From: CAIKMD01 sp963729935
GTDB taxonomy: Bacteria > Pseudomonadota > Alphaproteobacteria > ATCC43930 > CGMCC-115725
Assembly (NCBI GenBank): GCA_963729935.1
Contig: CAVSPW010000002.1
Location: forward strand, 868,001 to 932,000
Reading direction: 5' to 3'
DNA length: 64,000 nucleotides
Below are positions 7,845 through 16,544 of the stretch, in pieces. Each line of letters opens with the position of its first letter. Position 1 is the first letter of the stretch. Made by a program: the position numbers and the translations under genes. The notes under the pieces were generated by a model. That model searched no databases. It was not told the DNA's origin and saw only the letters and a program-made list of their open reading frames with translations.

Positions 7845-7943
7845 TCGAGGGCAGATCGGGGGCAAGGTCAAGGCGAGCGCATTTTATCGGCCGCCAAATC
7901 ATCAGGCGCAACAGACTACAATTTTGCCGCCGAGGCCGATTTC

Positions 7944-8348
7944 ATGCCTGATAGTCCGGATATTCCAGCCGTCATCATTGCCGAGGACCCGGCAGTCTGC
8001 GATTCCCTTAAGATACTGCTCGAAGCTTACGGGCTCACTGCAACAGCCTATCCAGGAGCAGCGGAATGTCTGCATGATCAGCCCGTTGCGAACGCGAGCC
8101 GCATTCTGGTCATTTTTCAGAACACGAGCGCGCGAGGAATCGAGGTCGTCGACAGCCTCCGGCGTCGGAATATCTTACAACCCGCGATCATATTGGCGAT
8201 CACTATCCATCCGGCGAGCAGAGTACAGGCAGCGCGAGCCGGCGCGATGATTCTACATTCGCCACCTAACGAAAGAGAACTGCGACGTGCAATCCAAGCG
8301 GTTTTGCAGACCGATATCTTCGTCCATGGCGGGTGTGGCGCTCCGTGA
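7944..8348 (+). CDS. degenerate receiver-domain (pseudo-receiver) protein
   Basis: This 134-residue stand-alone protein has the fold pattern of a FixJ-like response-regulator receiver. A hydrophobic first strand with an acidic pair (AVIIAEDPAVCDSLKILLEAYG) is present, as are the later helices and the RAGAMILHSP segment. The phosphoacceptor position is not Asp: the third strand reads RILVIFQNTS where receivers have LVTDxxMP. The conserved Lys of the K-P motif is also absent (HSPPN). It therefore probably cannot be phosphorylated in the normal way. There is no output domain. It may be a phosphorylation-independent partner protein or a decaying regulator. It lies just outside the IS407-group element. 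Confidence 0.6.
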   Translation: MPDSPDIPAVIIAEDPAVCDSLKILLEAYGLTATAYPGAAECLHDQPVANASRILVIFQNTSARGIEVVDSLRRRNILQPAIILAITIHPASRVQAARAGAMILHSPPNERELRRAIQAVLQTDIFVHGGCGAP

Positions 8349-8525
8349 TCGCGGGATTGACCCTGTCTCAGCAACAGAATCATGCGTACAATCATCAGCT
8401 TACGCTACATCCGCCAACCTAAAATCGCTGCCGTCGTGAATAAGCCGGGCTAGCGGACTTGTCCGGTGCTATTTCCTCCGTTTGTCCAAACAGCGAATCG
8501 AGATTGGCTCAAGGCGCAGCAAGAA

Positions 8526-9923
8526 ATGACTGGCTCGACTGCTATCCCTACGGCTGAAGCGAGCAAGACAGTCGTGCTCTTGGTCGCGATGATGAGTTCG
8601 TTCCTAACCCCTTTCACGTCGTCTTCGATCAATATTGCCCTTCCGACGATCGGCGCAAAGCTCGCCCTCGATGCCGTTTCACTGAACTGGGTGGCCACCG
8701 TATATCTTCTCGCAGCCGCCGCCTTTCTGGTGCCCTTCGGCCGTCTGGCCGACATAAGAGGCAGGAAGAGAATTTTCCAGATCGGCATTGTCATCGATGC
8801 CGCCGCCTCGATCCTGTGCGCGGTCTCGCCGTCAGGAGGATGGCTTATTGCATTCAGAGCCCTGCAGGGGCTTGGCGGCGCCATGATCTTCGGACCATCC
8901 ACGGCAATCCTGACATCGGTGTATCCGGTGGAGGAAAGGGGCTGGGCTTTGGGTTTCAGCGTCGCGTCTGTTTACACGGGGCTGTCGGTTGGTCCGCTGA
9001 TCGGCGGCTTGGTGACGCAGCATTTTGGCTGGCAGGGCGCGTTCCTTATCAATGCTATGCTGGGCATAATAATCTCCGCCGTGGTCTTCTTGGGACTGAA
9101 AGGAGAATGGGCTGAAGCGAGAGGCGAGAAGTTCGACTATGTCGGCTCGCTCTTTTACGTCATCGGGATGGTGGTTCTCATATATGCGTTCTCGATCATG
9201 CCGGCCCTGTGGGGATTCGGGCTGATCGCCGTGGCGCTAGCCGGATTCGCCGCATTTGTACGATGGGAAGCGAGTCAGGAATTCCCCGTCATGAAGATCG
9301 AATTCTTCCGAAGCAACACCATGTTCGTTCTTTCAAACCTGGCCGCATTGATCAACTACAGCGCCACTTTCGCAGCGACCTTTCTACTGAGCCTTTATTT
9401 GCAGTACATCGACGGCTTAACGGCGGAGTACACCGGTCTCATCTTGATCACGCAGCCGGTGATCATGGTGATTTGTTCCCCGATCGCCGGTAACCTTTCG
9501 GACCGGATCGAGCCGCGGGTGGTGTCGTCCATCGGGATGGCGTTGACCACCGTCGGTCTATCGATGCTCGCCTTCTTGGGCAGAAATGCCAATCTCGAGT
9601 GGGTCTTTGCGAGCCAGTTCGTGCTCGGCGCGGGGTTTGGGTTCTTCAGTTCGCCGAATACGAATGCGGTGATGAGTTCCGTTGCCAGGAAATTCTACGG
9701 CGTGGCCTCGGGGACACTCGGCACGATGCGGTTGACAGGTCAAGCCTTGAGCCTCGGACTTGTCCTTTTGCTCTTCTCCTTGTACCTCGGCAAGGCGGAG
9801 ATAACTCCTGCAAACTACGATCTCTTCGTTGAAAGTATGAAGATCGCTTTTTCGGTCTCGGCTGTCATATGTTTTGTCGGCATTTTCGCCTCGGCCGCCC
9901 GGGGCAAGACTCACGAACAGTGA
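8526..9923 (+). CDS. MFS multidrug exporter, DHA2 (EmrB/QacA) type
   Basis: This 465-residue inner-membrane drug:proton antiporter starts at the ATG at 8526; a GTG at 8466 would add a polar 20-residue lead without a ribosome site. Hydrophobic segments consistent with about 13-14 helices run through the whole length. Motif A of the superfamily appears as GRLADIRGRKR after helix 2, and motif C, diagnostic of exporters, as GLSVGPLIGG in helix 5; IALPTIGAKL after helix 1 matches the DHA2 IVNVALP-type motif. There is no adjacent membrane-fusion (EmrA-like) gene or repressor, so the substrate is unknown. A short gap follows it before the convergent pentapeptide-repeat gene. Confidence 0.9.
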   Translation: MTGSTAIPTAEASKTVVLLVAMMSSFLTPFTSSSINIALPTIGAKLALDAVSLNWVATVYLLAAAAFLVPFGRLADIRGRKRIFQIGIVIDAAASILCAVSPSGGWLIAFRALQGLGGAMIFGPSTAILTSVYPVEERGWALGFSVASVYTGLSVGPLIGGLVTQHFGWQGAFLINAMLGIIISAVVFLGLKGEWAEARGEKFDYVGSLFYVIGMVVLIYAFSIMPALWGFGLIAVALAGFAAFVRWEASQEFPVMKIEFFRSNTMFVLSNLAALINYSATFAATFLLSLYLQYIDGLTAEYTGLILITQPVIMVICSPIAGNLSDRIEPRVVSSIGMALTTVGLSMLAFLGRNANLEWVFASQFVLGAGFGFFSSPNTNAVMSSVARKFYGVASGTLGTMRLTGQALSLGLVLLLFSLYLGKAEITPANYDLFVESMKIAFSVSAVICFVGIFASAARGKTHEQ

Positions 9924-9938
9924 AGAGAAGGGTAAGCA

Positions 9939-10994
9939 TCATGAGGACCCCATCTCAGCCGGCATGACTGTTACCAGCCTGGTGCCGGGAAGAGCGCCGA
10001 GTTTGACTCGGTCAAGATTGGCGTCTCGCAGGTTTGCATCGAGCAGATCGGCTCCCCGCAGGTCGGCCTGGGCGAGATCGGCGCCTTGCAGGTTGGCGCC
10101 CGTGAGTTTCGCGGCCATTAACAGCGTGCCGCATAGCCGTGCCCGCACGAGGAGCGAAAGCTCCAGTTTGGCGGCTACGAGATTGGCGCCGGATAAATCG
10201 ACATCGGTAAGGTCGCAGCCGGTGAAGTCTGCCTGCTGCCCTTTGCGGCCGTCGCTGGATGCCCAGAGATCATGCTTATGGAGGCGGCTCTTGAGCGCAT
10301 CGGGCGTCAATCTTGCCTTGCTGACATGGGCGCCGCTGAGTTCGAGATTTTTCAAAGTATCTGCGCTGACGATGGCGCCGCGCAGGTCGGCGTCCGCAAG
10401 CCGTGCACCGGTCATGTTGAGGTCGATGAGTTCGGCGCCGCGAAAGCCCGCGCCGCGCAGATCGGCCCCGGCGAAGTTGGTCGCTTCCACGAACGCGCCG
10501 CTGAAATCCGCCGCCTTGAGTTTGGCGCCGCCCATGTTGGTGCCGCGCAGCATTGCGCCGACAAACCTGCTGCCGCGCTCATCGTCGATCGTGACTTCCT
10601 CCGAAATGATGCTGGCCTGACGCATGTCTGTGCCGGACATCTGGGTGCCCGTAAGATCGGCGCGGTCGAACCTCGCGCCCCGCATATCGGCACGCTCGAA
10701 ATCGGCTCCGGAAAGGTTCGCATTGTCGAAATTCGCGGCGAATATATTGGCGCGGCGGAAAATGGCCCCGCGCAAATCAGCGCCCGCGAAGTTACAGGCG
10801 ACCAGTTCCGCGTCCGTGAAGTCCATGCCGCGGAAATCGAGCCCGCTTAAATCGCATTGCCGCAACATCGTGCGCACGGCATCGCGCTGGGCCAATACAT
10901 AGCGCTTATGCTGAGCTTGCAGACGAGCAAGCATTGCTTGATCGAATCGAAGTTTGGTAATGGCGGTGCTGGCGCCATTGTTGTCCGGACGCAT
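9939..10994 (-). CDS. pentapeptide-repeat protein
   Basis: This protein of about 351 residues is built mostly from A(D/N)LxG-type pentapeptide repeats, for example DLSGLDFRGMDFTDAELVAC and ANLQGADLAQADLRGADLL, which fold as right-handed quadrilateral beta helices. Two repeat blocks (about residues 50-240 and 275-345) are separated by less regular segments. The repeat register is broken near SEEVTIDDERGSRF and LKSRLHKHDLWASSDGRK. Relatives include Qnr-like gyrase protectors and many proteins of unknown role, and nothing here selects one. The start at 10994 (MRPDNNGAS) precedes the helical N-terminal region; the frame is open upstream to 11132 without support. It converges with the MFS gene. 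Confidence 0.85.
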   Translation of the reverse strand: MRPDNNGASTAITKLRFDQAMLARLQAQHKRYVLAQRDAVRTMLRQCDLSGLDFRGMDFTDAELVACNFAGADLRGAIFRRANIFAANFDNANLSGADFERADMRGARFDRADLTGTQMSGTDMRQASIISEEVTIDDERGSRFVGAMLRGTNMGGAKLKAADFSGAFVEATNFAGADLRGAGFRGAELIDLNMTGARLADADLRGAIVSADTLKNLELSGAHVSKARLTPDALKSRLHKHDLWASSDGRKGQQADFTGCDLTDVDLSGANLVAAKLELSLLVRARLCGTLLMAAKLTGANLQGADLAQADLRGADLLDANLRDANLDRVKLGALPGTRLVTVMPAEMGSS

Positions 10995-11055
10995 TTTGAA
11001 TGCTCCTATGAAGATTGTTCCCGGATCCCCCGAATGGCCGGTTGAAACGTAAAGC

Positions 11056-11316
11056 CTACCCGCCGAAAGGTTTGATCCGGCGGACAAGGTCCTGCGCGGG
11101 CCGCTGGGTCGAGCCCGCATCCTGAAAGGCATCTTCGATCATTCGGCTGAGCGGCTCCGCGGCAAGCTTGATTGCCCTGTAGATCGCTTCGCCGTACCGC
11201 TCATCGGCACCACACTCGCAACAGGCGATCGTGTCATCCGGCTCGGGATTATCGGGGAGGACGAACCGATCGCTTCCGCATTGTTCGCAGCGAATGATTT
11301 TCCTCTCGTCTGACAT
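11056..11316 (-). CDS. small zinc-ribbon protein
   Basis: This 86-residue soluble protein has an N-terminal four-cysteine zinc ribbon, CEQCGSDRF followed by CCECGA about 20 residues later, and a helical C-terminal half (YRAIKLAAEPLSRMIEDAF). Such ribbons bind a single zinc and often contact nucleic acid or a protein partner. It lies upstream of the pentapeptide-repeat gene on the same strand, with a gap of about 60 bases, so they may be co-transcribed. No specific function can be given. Confidence 0.65.
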   Translation of the reverse strand: MSDERKIIRCEQCGSDRFVLPDNPEPDDTIACCECGADERYGEAIYRAIKLAAEPLSRMIEDAFQDAGSTQRPAQDLVRRIKPFGG

Positions 11317-11537
11317 GGGCCGCGCTCCCGCGCTTGGCGAGCGATCGCAAACTCAAATTCGGAAAAAATAGTTAGTCTCGAAATCCCGTTTACCGCCATC
11401 TTTTTCATCGGGGATTTGGCGAATATTTGTCACGCTTTTTCATCGGTTCCCCTTGCGCCAGAACGTTAAGTGCGCCCACATATTACTTGTCGGCCTGCTC
11501 TTCTATGACATCCAGTAGCTCAGTGCTGATACGCGGA

Positions 11538-11573
11538 GCCCTGCCACCTCCCCCGTGGCGGGGCTTTTCGTTT
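11538..11573 (+). terminator. intrinsic terminator
   Basis: A ten-base stem (GCCCTGCCAC with GTGGCGGGGC, one G-T pair) closes a seven-base pyrimidine loop and is followed by TTTTCGTTTT. This is a clear Rho-independent terminator on the plus strand, yet no plus-strand protein gene lies upstream. A short non-coding transcript from the 11,400-11,540 region is implied. Confidence 0.75.
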
Positions 11574-11705
11574 TATGGGGTGCGGTCGCTTAGGCCCTGA
11601 CGCATCCAAGGATCGCTGTGAGTCGGAGCACCGCGTCTATGTGATGATCGCTGCGGTCATCAATGCCAATTCGGGCTGGTTCTGGCGCGGGCAGAATGCA
11701 TTAGA

Positions 11706-11719
11706 TTGATTTGGATCAA
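11706..11719 (+). promoter_or_regulatory. FNR/FixK box
   Basis: The sequence TTGAT-TTGG-ATCAA is a perfect match to the FNR/FixK consensus. It lies about 75 bases upstream of an intrinsic terminator and about 1.6 kb from the 5' end of the nearest protein gene that could use it, so a small RNA is the best candidate target. Confidence 0.65.
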
Positions 11720-11749
11720 GAAGCAATGTCACAAAACATGCGACAAACA

Positions 11750-11827
11750 CGCGTCATGCTTCCGCCGGAGCGTGACAATTCTCCCTCCTTTGGCCCTGCC
11801 CGTCCCCCGAGCAGGGCCGTTCTTTGT
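11750..11827 (+). ncRNA. candidate FNR-controlled small RNA
   Basis: The interval between the FNR box at 11706-11719 and a Rho-independent terminator (stem 11792-11799 / 11811-11818, then GTTCTTT) fits a transcript of about 60-75 nt. With the activator centred about 41-62 bases upstream, transcription would begin between about 11753 and 11775. Anaerobically induced sRNAs with this layout (FNR box, short body, terminator) are known in enterobacteria. Here the existence, start and targets are inferred; only the box and the terminator are seen. Confidence 0.45.
11792..11825 (+). terminator. intrinsic terminator of the candidate sRNA
   Basis: An eight-base perfect stem, GGCCCTGC with GCAGGGCC, encloses an 11-base loop and is followed by a U-rich run (GTTCTTT). 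It is oriented for plus-strand transcription. Confidence 0.7.
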
Positions 11828-12004
11828 CACATCATTTTTAGCCTGACGTATTCATCAACGTTGCGCGATATTGCCGAGCGCGGTCGGCTTTGTGGATGGG
11901 ATCGCGCCGATGGGTGGCGTCGCTTACGACGCTGATGCCGGTCCTGATTGTGTCGCGGTTGGGGGTTGCGGGGTGGGCTCGGCGGGGCAACAGCGCCCCA
12001 GGGT

Positions 12005-13345
12005 TCATGGACCCGCGGCGGCAAAGCGTCCGGCGAGCAAACGGAAGATTGCTGCGTCCGGACAAGCCGTCGGCAACCAGACGCGGATGCGGGCGCTTCC
12101 CTCGACCACGCGGGCAGCAATCTTGATCAAGCGAAGCCGTAACGTCGCGAACTCTGCAGTTTTCCAGCACGAGCGCTTGGGCGCGGCGGCGCGCATGATG
12201 TGCAGCAGCCAGTAGGCGGCGGTATGGAGAATGAGCCGGAACTGATTGGCGCGTGGGCTGCGGCAAGAGGTCCGGTCCGAGGCGAGTTGGGTCTTGTGCA
12301 GCTTGATGAAGTTCTCGGCCTGGCCGCGCGCGCAGTAGACCGTCTCGTAGAGATGCCCGGGCGAGCCTTCGAGCGTCGTGACGATATAGCGCGCATCGAA
12401 GCCTTGCGTGGTGGCTTCGAGACGGGCTACGACGCGGCGTGGCTGGGTCCAGCTTTTGGCGGCGTAGCGGAACTCTGTCCAAGTTCGGAGCTTCGCCTCG
12501 GCGGTCTCGGCGCGGCGCACGCAGAGATCGTCGGCGACGATGCGGATCTGGGCATACAGCACATCGTTCCCGGCAAGCCCGAAGACGTAATCAACGTCGT
12601 TTTCCTCGCACCAATCCATGGCCTCGGGACGGGCATAGTGGCTGTCGCCGCGCCAGCAGATGCGGGTCTTCGGCCAGATCTTCCGAATGTGGCGGATCAC
12701 CTGCCTGATGACGGTGCGGACTTCAGACCCGCCGGGTGTCTTGCCTTCGCGCAGGATGACGGCAACCGGCTTGCCGGAACCGGCCTCATAGATGTGGATC
12801 GGCAGGAAGCAGCGTTCGTCGTAATACGCATTGAAGAGCGAGAGTTGCTGGCCTCCGTGGACCCGGTCGAGCGTATCATCGATGTCGAGCGTGATCGCGG
12901 CGGGCGGGCGCGCCCAACTCGCGCAGAACAGATCGACCATAGCAGCCATCATTCTCGCGATCTCGATCTTCGACGGCGCGTTCTCCAGTCGCGACATGGT
13001 CGGTTGCGAGCACAGCGCGTTCCCGCTCTGCGGAAGCCGCCCCACTGCCATCTTGAATACGGGGTCGGTGCGCAAACTGTCGCAGTCGTCGGCGTCCTCA
13101 TAGCCCGCGGCGATCAGGAACATCCGTAGCCGCAGCATCTCGACAAGCTCATGCTCGGTGCGCGAGGGATCACGCCGATCCGTCAGGCATCCGGCCAACC
13201 GCACGGCGAGCCCGACGCGCCGCTCCACGTCGCGCAGCACGAGAACGCCACCATTCGACGACAGCAGCCCGCCATCAAACGCAATGCTCACCTTCTTCCG
13301 GCAGATCGCGGGCAGGGAAAAGGGAAGAAACTTCTCGTCTTCCAT
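12005..13345 (-). CDS. IS1380-family transposase
   Basis: This DDE transposase of about 446 residues starts from MEDEKFLPFSLPAICRKK and continues with the family hallmark VSIAFDGGLLSSNGGVLVLRDVER. The catalytic acids are plausible in ITLDIDDTLDRVHGGQQ, ICWRGDSHYARPEAMDWCE and the later ENFIKLHK region (Glu of the QAENFIK motif). Length is normal for IS1380, so the protein appears intact. I could not assign the terminal inverted repeats with certainty, so only the coding part is delimited. Frames upstream to 13420 would add a poorly supported extension. Confidence 0.9.
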   Translation of the reverse strand: MEDEKFLPFSLPAICRKKVSIAFDGGLLSSNGGVLVLRDVERRVGLAVRLAGCLTDRRDPSRTEHELVEMLRLRMFLIAAGYEDADDCDSLRTDPVFKMAVGRLPQSGNALCSQPTMSRLENAPSKIEIARMMAAMVDLFCASWARPPAAITLDIDDTLDRVHGGQQLSLFNAYYDERCFLPIHIYEAGSGKPVAVILREGKTPGGSEVRTVIRQVIRHIRKIWPKTRICWRGDSHYARPEAMDWCEENDVDYVFGLAGNDVLYAQIRIVADDLCVRRAETAEAKLRTWTEFRYAAKSWTQPRRVVARLEATTQGFDARYIVTTLEGSPGHLYETVYCARGQAENFIKLHKTQLASDRTSCRSPRANQFRLILHTAAYWLLHIMRAAAPKRSCWKTAEFATLRLRLIKIAARVVEGSARIRVWLPTACPDAAIFRLLAGRFAAAGP

Positions 13346-13627
13346 GGGAGTATGCACTCCAGCGCTGCGGCGTAGGTTCTCTATTCGCAGGAGAATCATA
13401 TACCGCTCGCCGGATTTCATTTGCGGAATTCATTTGGGTACCGGCTACAAAACATGGAACGAGACGCGGTGATTTTTCTCACGGTCTTGTCATTCGCACC
13501 TCGCGTCGATCTCTTGGCTGCAAATCCCTTGTGGTCATGTCCGCTTTCGGACGTAAACCGGTAAAGATATCCTCGTTCTGAGACTTACAGGGTTTGACCC
13601 AAAGCGGACGTCAGGGGGAAAGCCATT

Positions 13628-13804
13628 CTAGATTGTCGGCACGGCAAGTCCGAGGAGTGCAGCACCAACGAGCAGCAAGGCTCCACCCCAATTTTCAAAA
13701 GCTTTGCAGCGGGGAGCGAACACATTGGCCGATGCAGCTATCGCGCATCCAGCAGCGAAGCACGTGCCACCAGTGATTGCCAAGACATGTTGCATCTTCT
13801 GCAT
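13628..13804 (-). CDS. small two-helix membrane protein (hypothetical)
   Basis: This 58-residue protein has two hydrophobic segments (LAITGGTCFAAGCAIAASA and GGALLLVGAALLGLAV) joined by a short polar link containing APRCKAFENW. The N-terminus MQKMQHV is a reasonable membrane start. It resembles small inner-membrane proteins annotated as hypothetical in Rhizobiales, but I recognise no named family. An upstream ATG at 13867 would add a basic stretch. Confidence 0.45.
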   Translation of the reverse strand: MQKMQHVLAITGGTCFAAGCAIAASANVFAPRCKAFENWGGALLLVGAALLGLAVPTI

Positions 13805-13928
13805 TACCACCCGCGCCCTCCAACCGAGGCATACCGCGATCGACCCGATTGAAGCCAATGGAGGCAAGCGAGCGACACGTCAGGATCGGTGAGCACTTAT
13901 TGACGCCATTCGATCGATCATCGCCGGA

Positions 13929-14381
13929 TTATCGCGACGATCTCGCCTTTGCGATCATCAGATTCCGAAATGCATCGTCGGGCGCTTGCGGTCGCGACAG
14001 TTCGCATCCGATCCGTGCCCAAGGCATTGCCTCGTCGGTATACATCTCCGCGATGACCTTGAGCGCTTTCATGTCGTCGAATGCGCCCCCGGCAAAGGCC
14101 TGGCGTTGCGGGACGATATCCACGTGCCAGCGCAGCGTGGTGCCGCATTTTGGACAGAATTCGTAGCGGACCTTGTTCCCGCTGTCGCCCACTCGCATGT
14201 AGGTTCGCGTCTCTCCTGCGAATTCTTTCACACCCTTGTTGTCGACCATGACGGCCACGCCGTACGCGCTGCCCGTCCTTTTCTTGCAAGCGTCGCAGTG
14301 ACACGCCAACACCCAAAGGGGGCGATCGTCGAGTTCGAACCTGACCGACCCGCAGGAACATCCGCCCTTGTAAGCGTCCAT
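13929..14381 (-). CDS. GFA/CENP-V-type zinc protein
   Basis: This 150-residue protein belongs to the glutathione-dependent formaldehyde-activating (GFA) fold. Zinc ligands are visible as GGCSCGSVRF near the N-terminus, ACHCDACKKRTGS in the middle and FCPKCGTTLRW towards the end, giving the structural and the catalytic zinc sites of the fold. In some species Gfa accelerates S-hydroxymethylglutathione formation, but most paralogues have unknown substrates, so the formaldehyde role is only possible. The gene starts 18 bases from the end of the neighbouring dioxygenase pseudogene on the same strand, suggesting a former operon. Confidence 0.85.
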   Translation of the reverse strand: MDAYKGGCSCGSVRFELDDRPLWVLACHCDACKKRTGSAYGVAVMVDNKGVKEFAGETRTYMRVGDSGNKVRYEFCPKCGTTLRWHVDIVPQRQAFAGGAFDDMKALKVIAEMYTDEAMPWARIGCELSRPQAPDDAFRNLMIAKARSSR

Positions 14382-14398
14382 GTTTTTTCTCCTTCGAC

Positions 14399-15419
14399 CT
14401 ACACTGGATCGTCAAATGGCGGCTTGGCACTTGATGCCGTCCACCATGGACAAACGCCTGGCACGAGCTCGTAATTGCCTTCGATAACTTGAACCGGCCT
14501 ACGGAACCCGTTAGCCGCAAGATCGAGCCGCAGATTGCGGGCGCTTGCGCGTTGCTCGGGCTGAAGGCCATCGTGATCGTGTCCCCATATACTTGGTCCT
14601 TCGCGGCGCTCGGCCGCATGCCACGCATCTGGTTCGATGATTCGTCCACCCCACCCGTACTCAATCATGAATCCCGATGGATTTCGCATGTAGAACGAGG
14701 TCAAATAGTCACCTGCGTGCCGTCCGAGGTTGACCGCCACGCGACCTTCTTCTGCTGCAGCGAGATCGAGGCCCTGCCCAACGTCGTCGAAGCTGAATAG
14801 TTCGAGCATGAGGTGGTGAGCGGCGTTTTCACCGGTCTGCACAAAAGCAAGACTGTGGTGGCGCCGATTGACGTGAAGGAAATAGGCCGTGAACGGCTGG
14901 AAGTAGTAGTCGCTGACATGAAATCCGAGGGCTTCCCGATAGAAGCGCTGCATCTCATCGACATTGGCTGTCTGCAGAACGAGGTGTCCCATTCCGAGCG
15001 GTCCTATGCGGAAGCCCGAGATATTCCGGCCGGGCACGAAGAGATCGGATGCCTGCTCCGCTCGATGGAAGATTTCCACGCGGTTGCCCGCCGGATCGTC
15101 GAGCGCGATCAGATCTTTGACGCGTCGTTCATCAGCGAGCGCACGCGATCCGCGAACCACCCTGATGTCTTTGCGGCCGAGTTGAGCTGCGAGCGCGTCG
15201 AGTGCGTCCGCGTGCTCCACTCCCCTAGCCAGAAAAGGCGATGCCTTGTTCGCCATCGGCATGGATGGATATCCGTTGCTTTCGATCATCCACGCGGAAA
15301 GCGAGCGTCTTGCCGGTCTTATCCGCTTGCTAGAGACCAAGTAACTTGGTTCTATAGTTCGCCCGATCATCCAGATCATGAGCATAGATTCCGACTTATC
15401 CCAATGCCCTTAAATGCAC
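14399..15419 (-). pseudogene. decayed type I extradiol (BphC-like) ring-cleavage dioxygenase
   Basis: The C-terminal two thirds form a clear vicinal-oxygen-chelate domain (GMGHLVLQTANVDEMQRFY, then FMIEYGWGG with the metal Glu). The N-terminal domain is still readable as ALG-stop-VGIYAHDLDD, then LLGL-stop-QADKTGKTLAFRVDDRKQRIS, and shifts frame before LARGVEHADAL. There are thus two in-frame stops and a frameshift. In the C-domain the usual second His ligand (LGRHxNDH) is replaced: LGRHAGDY. The gene is dead and probably lost selection before the stops arose. It once encoded cleavage of a catechol-type ring and sits divergently from a LysR regulator. Confidence 0.8.
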
Positions 15420-15584
15420 ATGATCCTCTTGGCCTGAAGACTGCGTGACAGCGAATGTGAAGAAGATGCGTTGTATCGATAGCCCTTCCTTCTGTTGACC
15501 GGGCACAATTTGTGCATAATGCCGCCCGGGCCGGTAGCGCCAAGATTGCGAAATGCCAGTTCAAAAGTGCATAAGGTGCAACGG

Positions 15585-16544
15585 ATGTTCGACTGGAACG
15601 ACCTGAAGCACTTTTTGGCGGTCGCGCGCAGCGGCAGCACATTGGGCGCGGCCAAGGCGCTCGGCGTGAGTCAATCAACGGTTCACCGGCGCTTGGCGGA
15701 GCTCGAGACGCGGCTCGGCCGTCATCTTGTTAAGCGCCATCCGACCGGCTACCGGCTAACCGAATTCGGAATCGAAATGCGAGCTTATGCCGAGCGCGTC
15801 GAAGATGCTGTTGCCGCGTTCGGACGCCAAATCGGCGCCTCCGAGAAGGAGCTTAAAGGCGTCGTGAGAGTGACCTGCCCGGAAACTCTCGGTTATCGGC
15901 TGATGCGCTCGCACCTGATCGATAAATTCACCGCAGCCTATCCCGGGCTCAGGCTCGAATTCGTCATGAGCGACCGGTCACTCGATCTCTCCAAAGGGCA
16001 AGCGGATATCGCGATCCGCGCCGCAGGCTCCGAGGACAAATCACTGGTCGGCCGCAAAATAGCGGACTCACCCTGGGCCGTTTATGCCAGCCGATCCTAT
16101 ATCGAGCGCCATGGGCGCATCTTGCGACCGGAGGATATCGGCCATCATTCTGTTATCAAGTTCGATGGCGAGATGAGCGCGCACCAAGCCGCTCGGTGGC
16201 TTCAGTCGGTTGCGTCCGATGCCAAGGTCGCCGCCCGCAGCAGCAGTCTCTCGACACTCCTGTTGGCGGTAAAATCGGGAGCAGGTATCGCCCTCCTGCC
16301 GATCGTTGCGGGCGACGACGATGGCGATCTGGTGAGGGTACTGGGTCCGATACGGGACGTCGTCACGCCTTTCTATTTGCTTATGCACCCGGACATGAAG
16401 CGTACACCACGTGTGCGCGCCTTATTCGATTTCGTCATAAAAGAACTGGATACGATTCGTCCGATGCTCGCGGGAAGTAATGATTTTAGCCCGCTCCCCC
16501 CGAACCTCGACACACGATCGAGCGTAAGGTTTCAGAAGAGATGA
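15585..16544 (+). CDS. LysR-family transcriptional regulator
   Basis: This protein of about 319 residues has an N-terminal winged helix-turn-helix (FDWNDLKHFLAVARSGSTLGAAKALGVSQSTVHRRLAELETRLG) and a C-terminal periplasmic-binding-like effector domain (from about residue 88, GVVRVTCPETLGYRLM, to LFDFVIKEL). The start at 15585 puts the HTH at the very N-terminus as in the family. It is transcribed away from the broken dioxygenase gene, the classical arrangement for a LysR activator and its target, so it may have lost its target pathway. The C-terminal 25 residues are low complexity. Confidence 0.9.
   Translation: MFDWNDLKHFLAVARSGSTLGAAKALGVSQSTVHRRLAELETRLGRHLVKRHPTGYRLTEFGIEMRAYAERVEDAVAAFGRQIGASEKELKGVVRVTCPETLGYRLMRSHLIDKFTAAYPGLRLEFVMSDRSLDLSKGQADIAIRAAGSEDKSLVGRKIADSPWAVYASRSYIERHGRILRPEDIGHHSVIKFDGEMSAHQAARWLQSVASDAKVAARSSSLSTLLLAVKSGAGIALLPIVAGDDDGDLVRVLGPIRDVVTPFYLLMHPDMKRTPRVRALFDFVIKELDTIRPMLAGSNDFSPLPPNLDTRSSVRFQKR

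Larger units (their letters stand above)
6671..7870 (+). mobile_element. IS3-family element, IS407 group, about 1.2 kb
   Basis: Perfect 13-base terminal inverted repeats (TGACCTTGCCCCC at 6671, its complement ending at 7870) bound orfA and orfB. The element is intact and probably still competent. No matching direct repeat flanks it (GCGG on the left, AGGC on the right), and the interrupted ISXO2-like gene does not continue on the right. A flanking deletion or recombination therefore seems to have removed the original insertion scar. Confidence 0.85.

Noticed and set aside
6660..7870. Target-site duplication around the IS407-group element
   Set aside because: The bases flanking the inverted repeats do not match (GCGG versus AGGC).
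10272..10850. Long open frames opposite the pentapeptide-repeat gene
   Set aside because: They mirror the repeated codons of the minus-strand gene and have no family character or starts with ribosome sites.
11429..11827. Possible CRISPR-like or repeat structure from two similar GC-rich hairpins
   Set aside because: There are only two hairpins with different loops and no regular spacing; intrinsic terminators explain them.
12200..13129. 309-codon plus-strand frame opposite the IS1380 transposase
   Set aside because: It is an antisense shadow of a conserved transposase in high-GC sequence.
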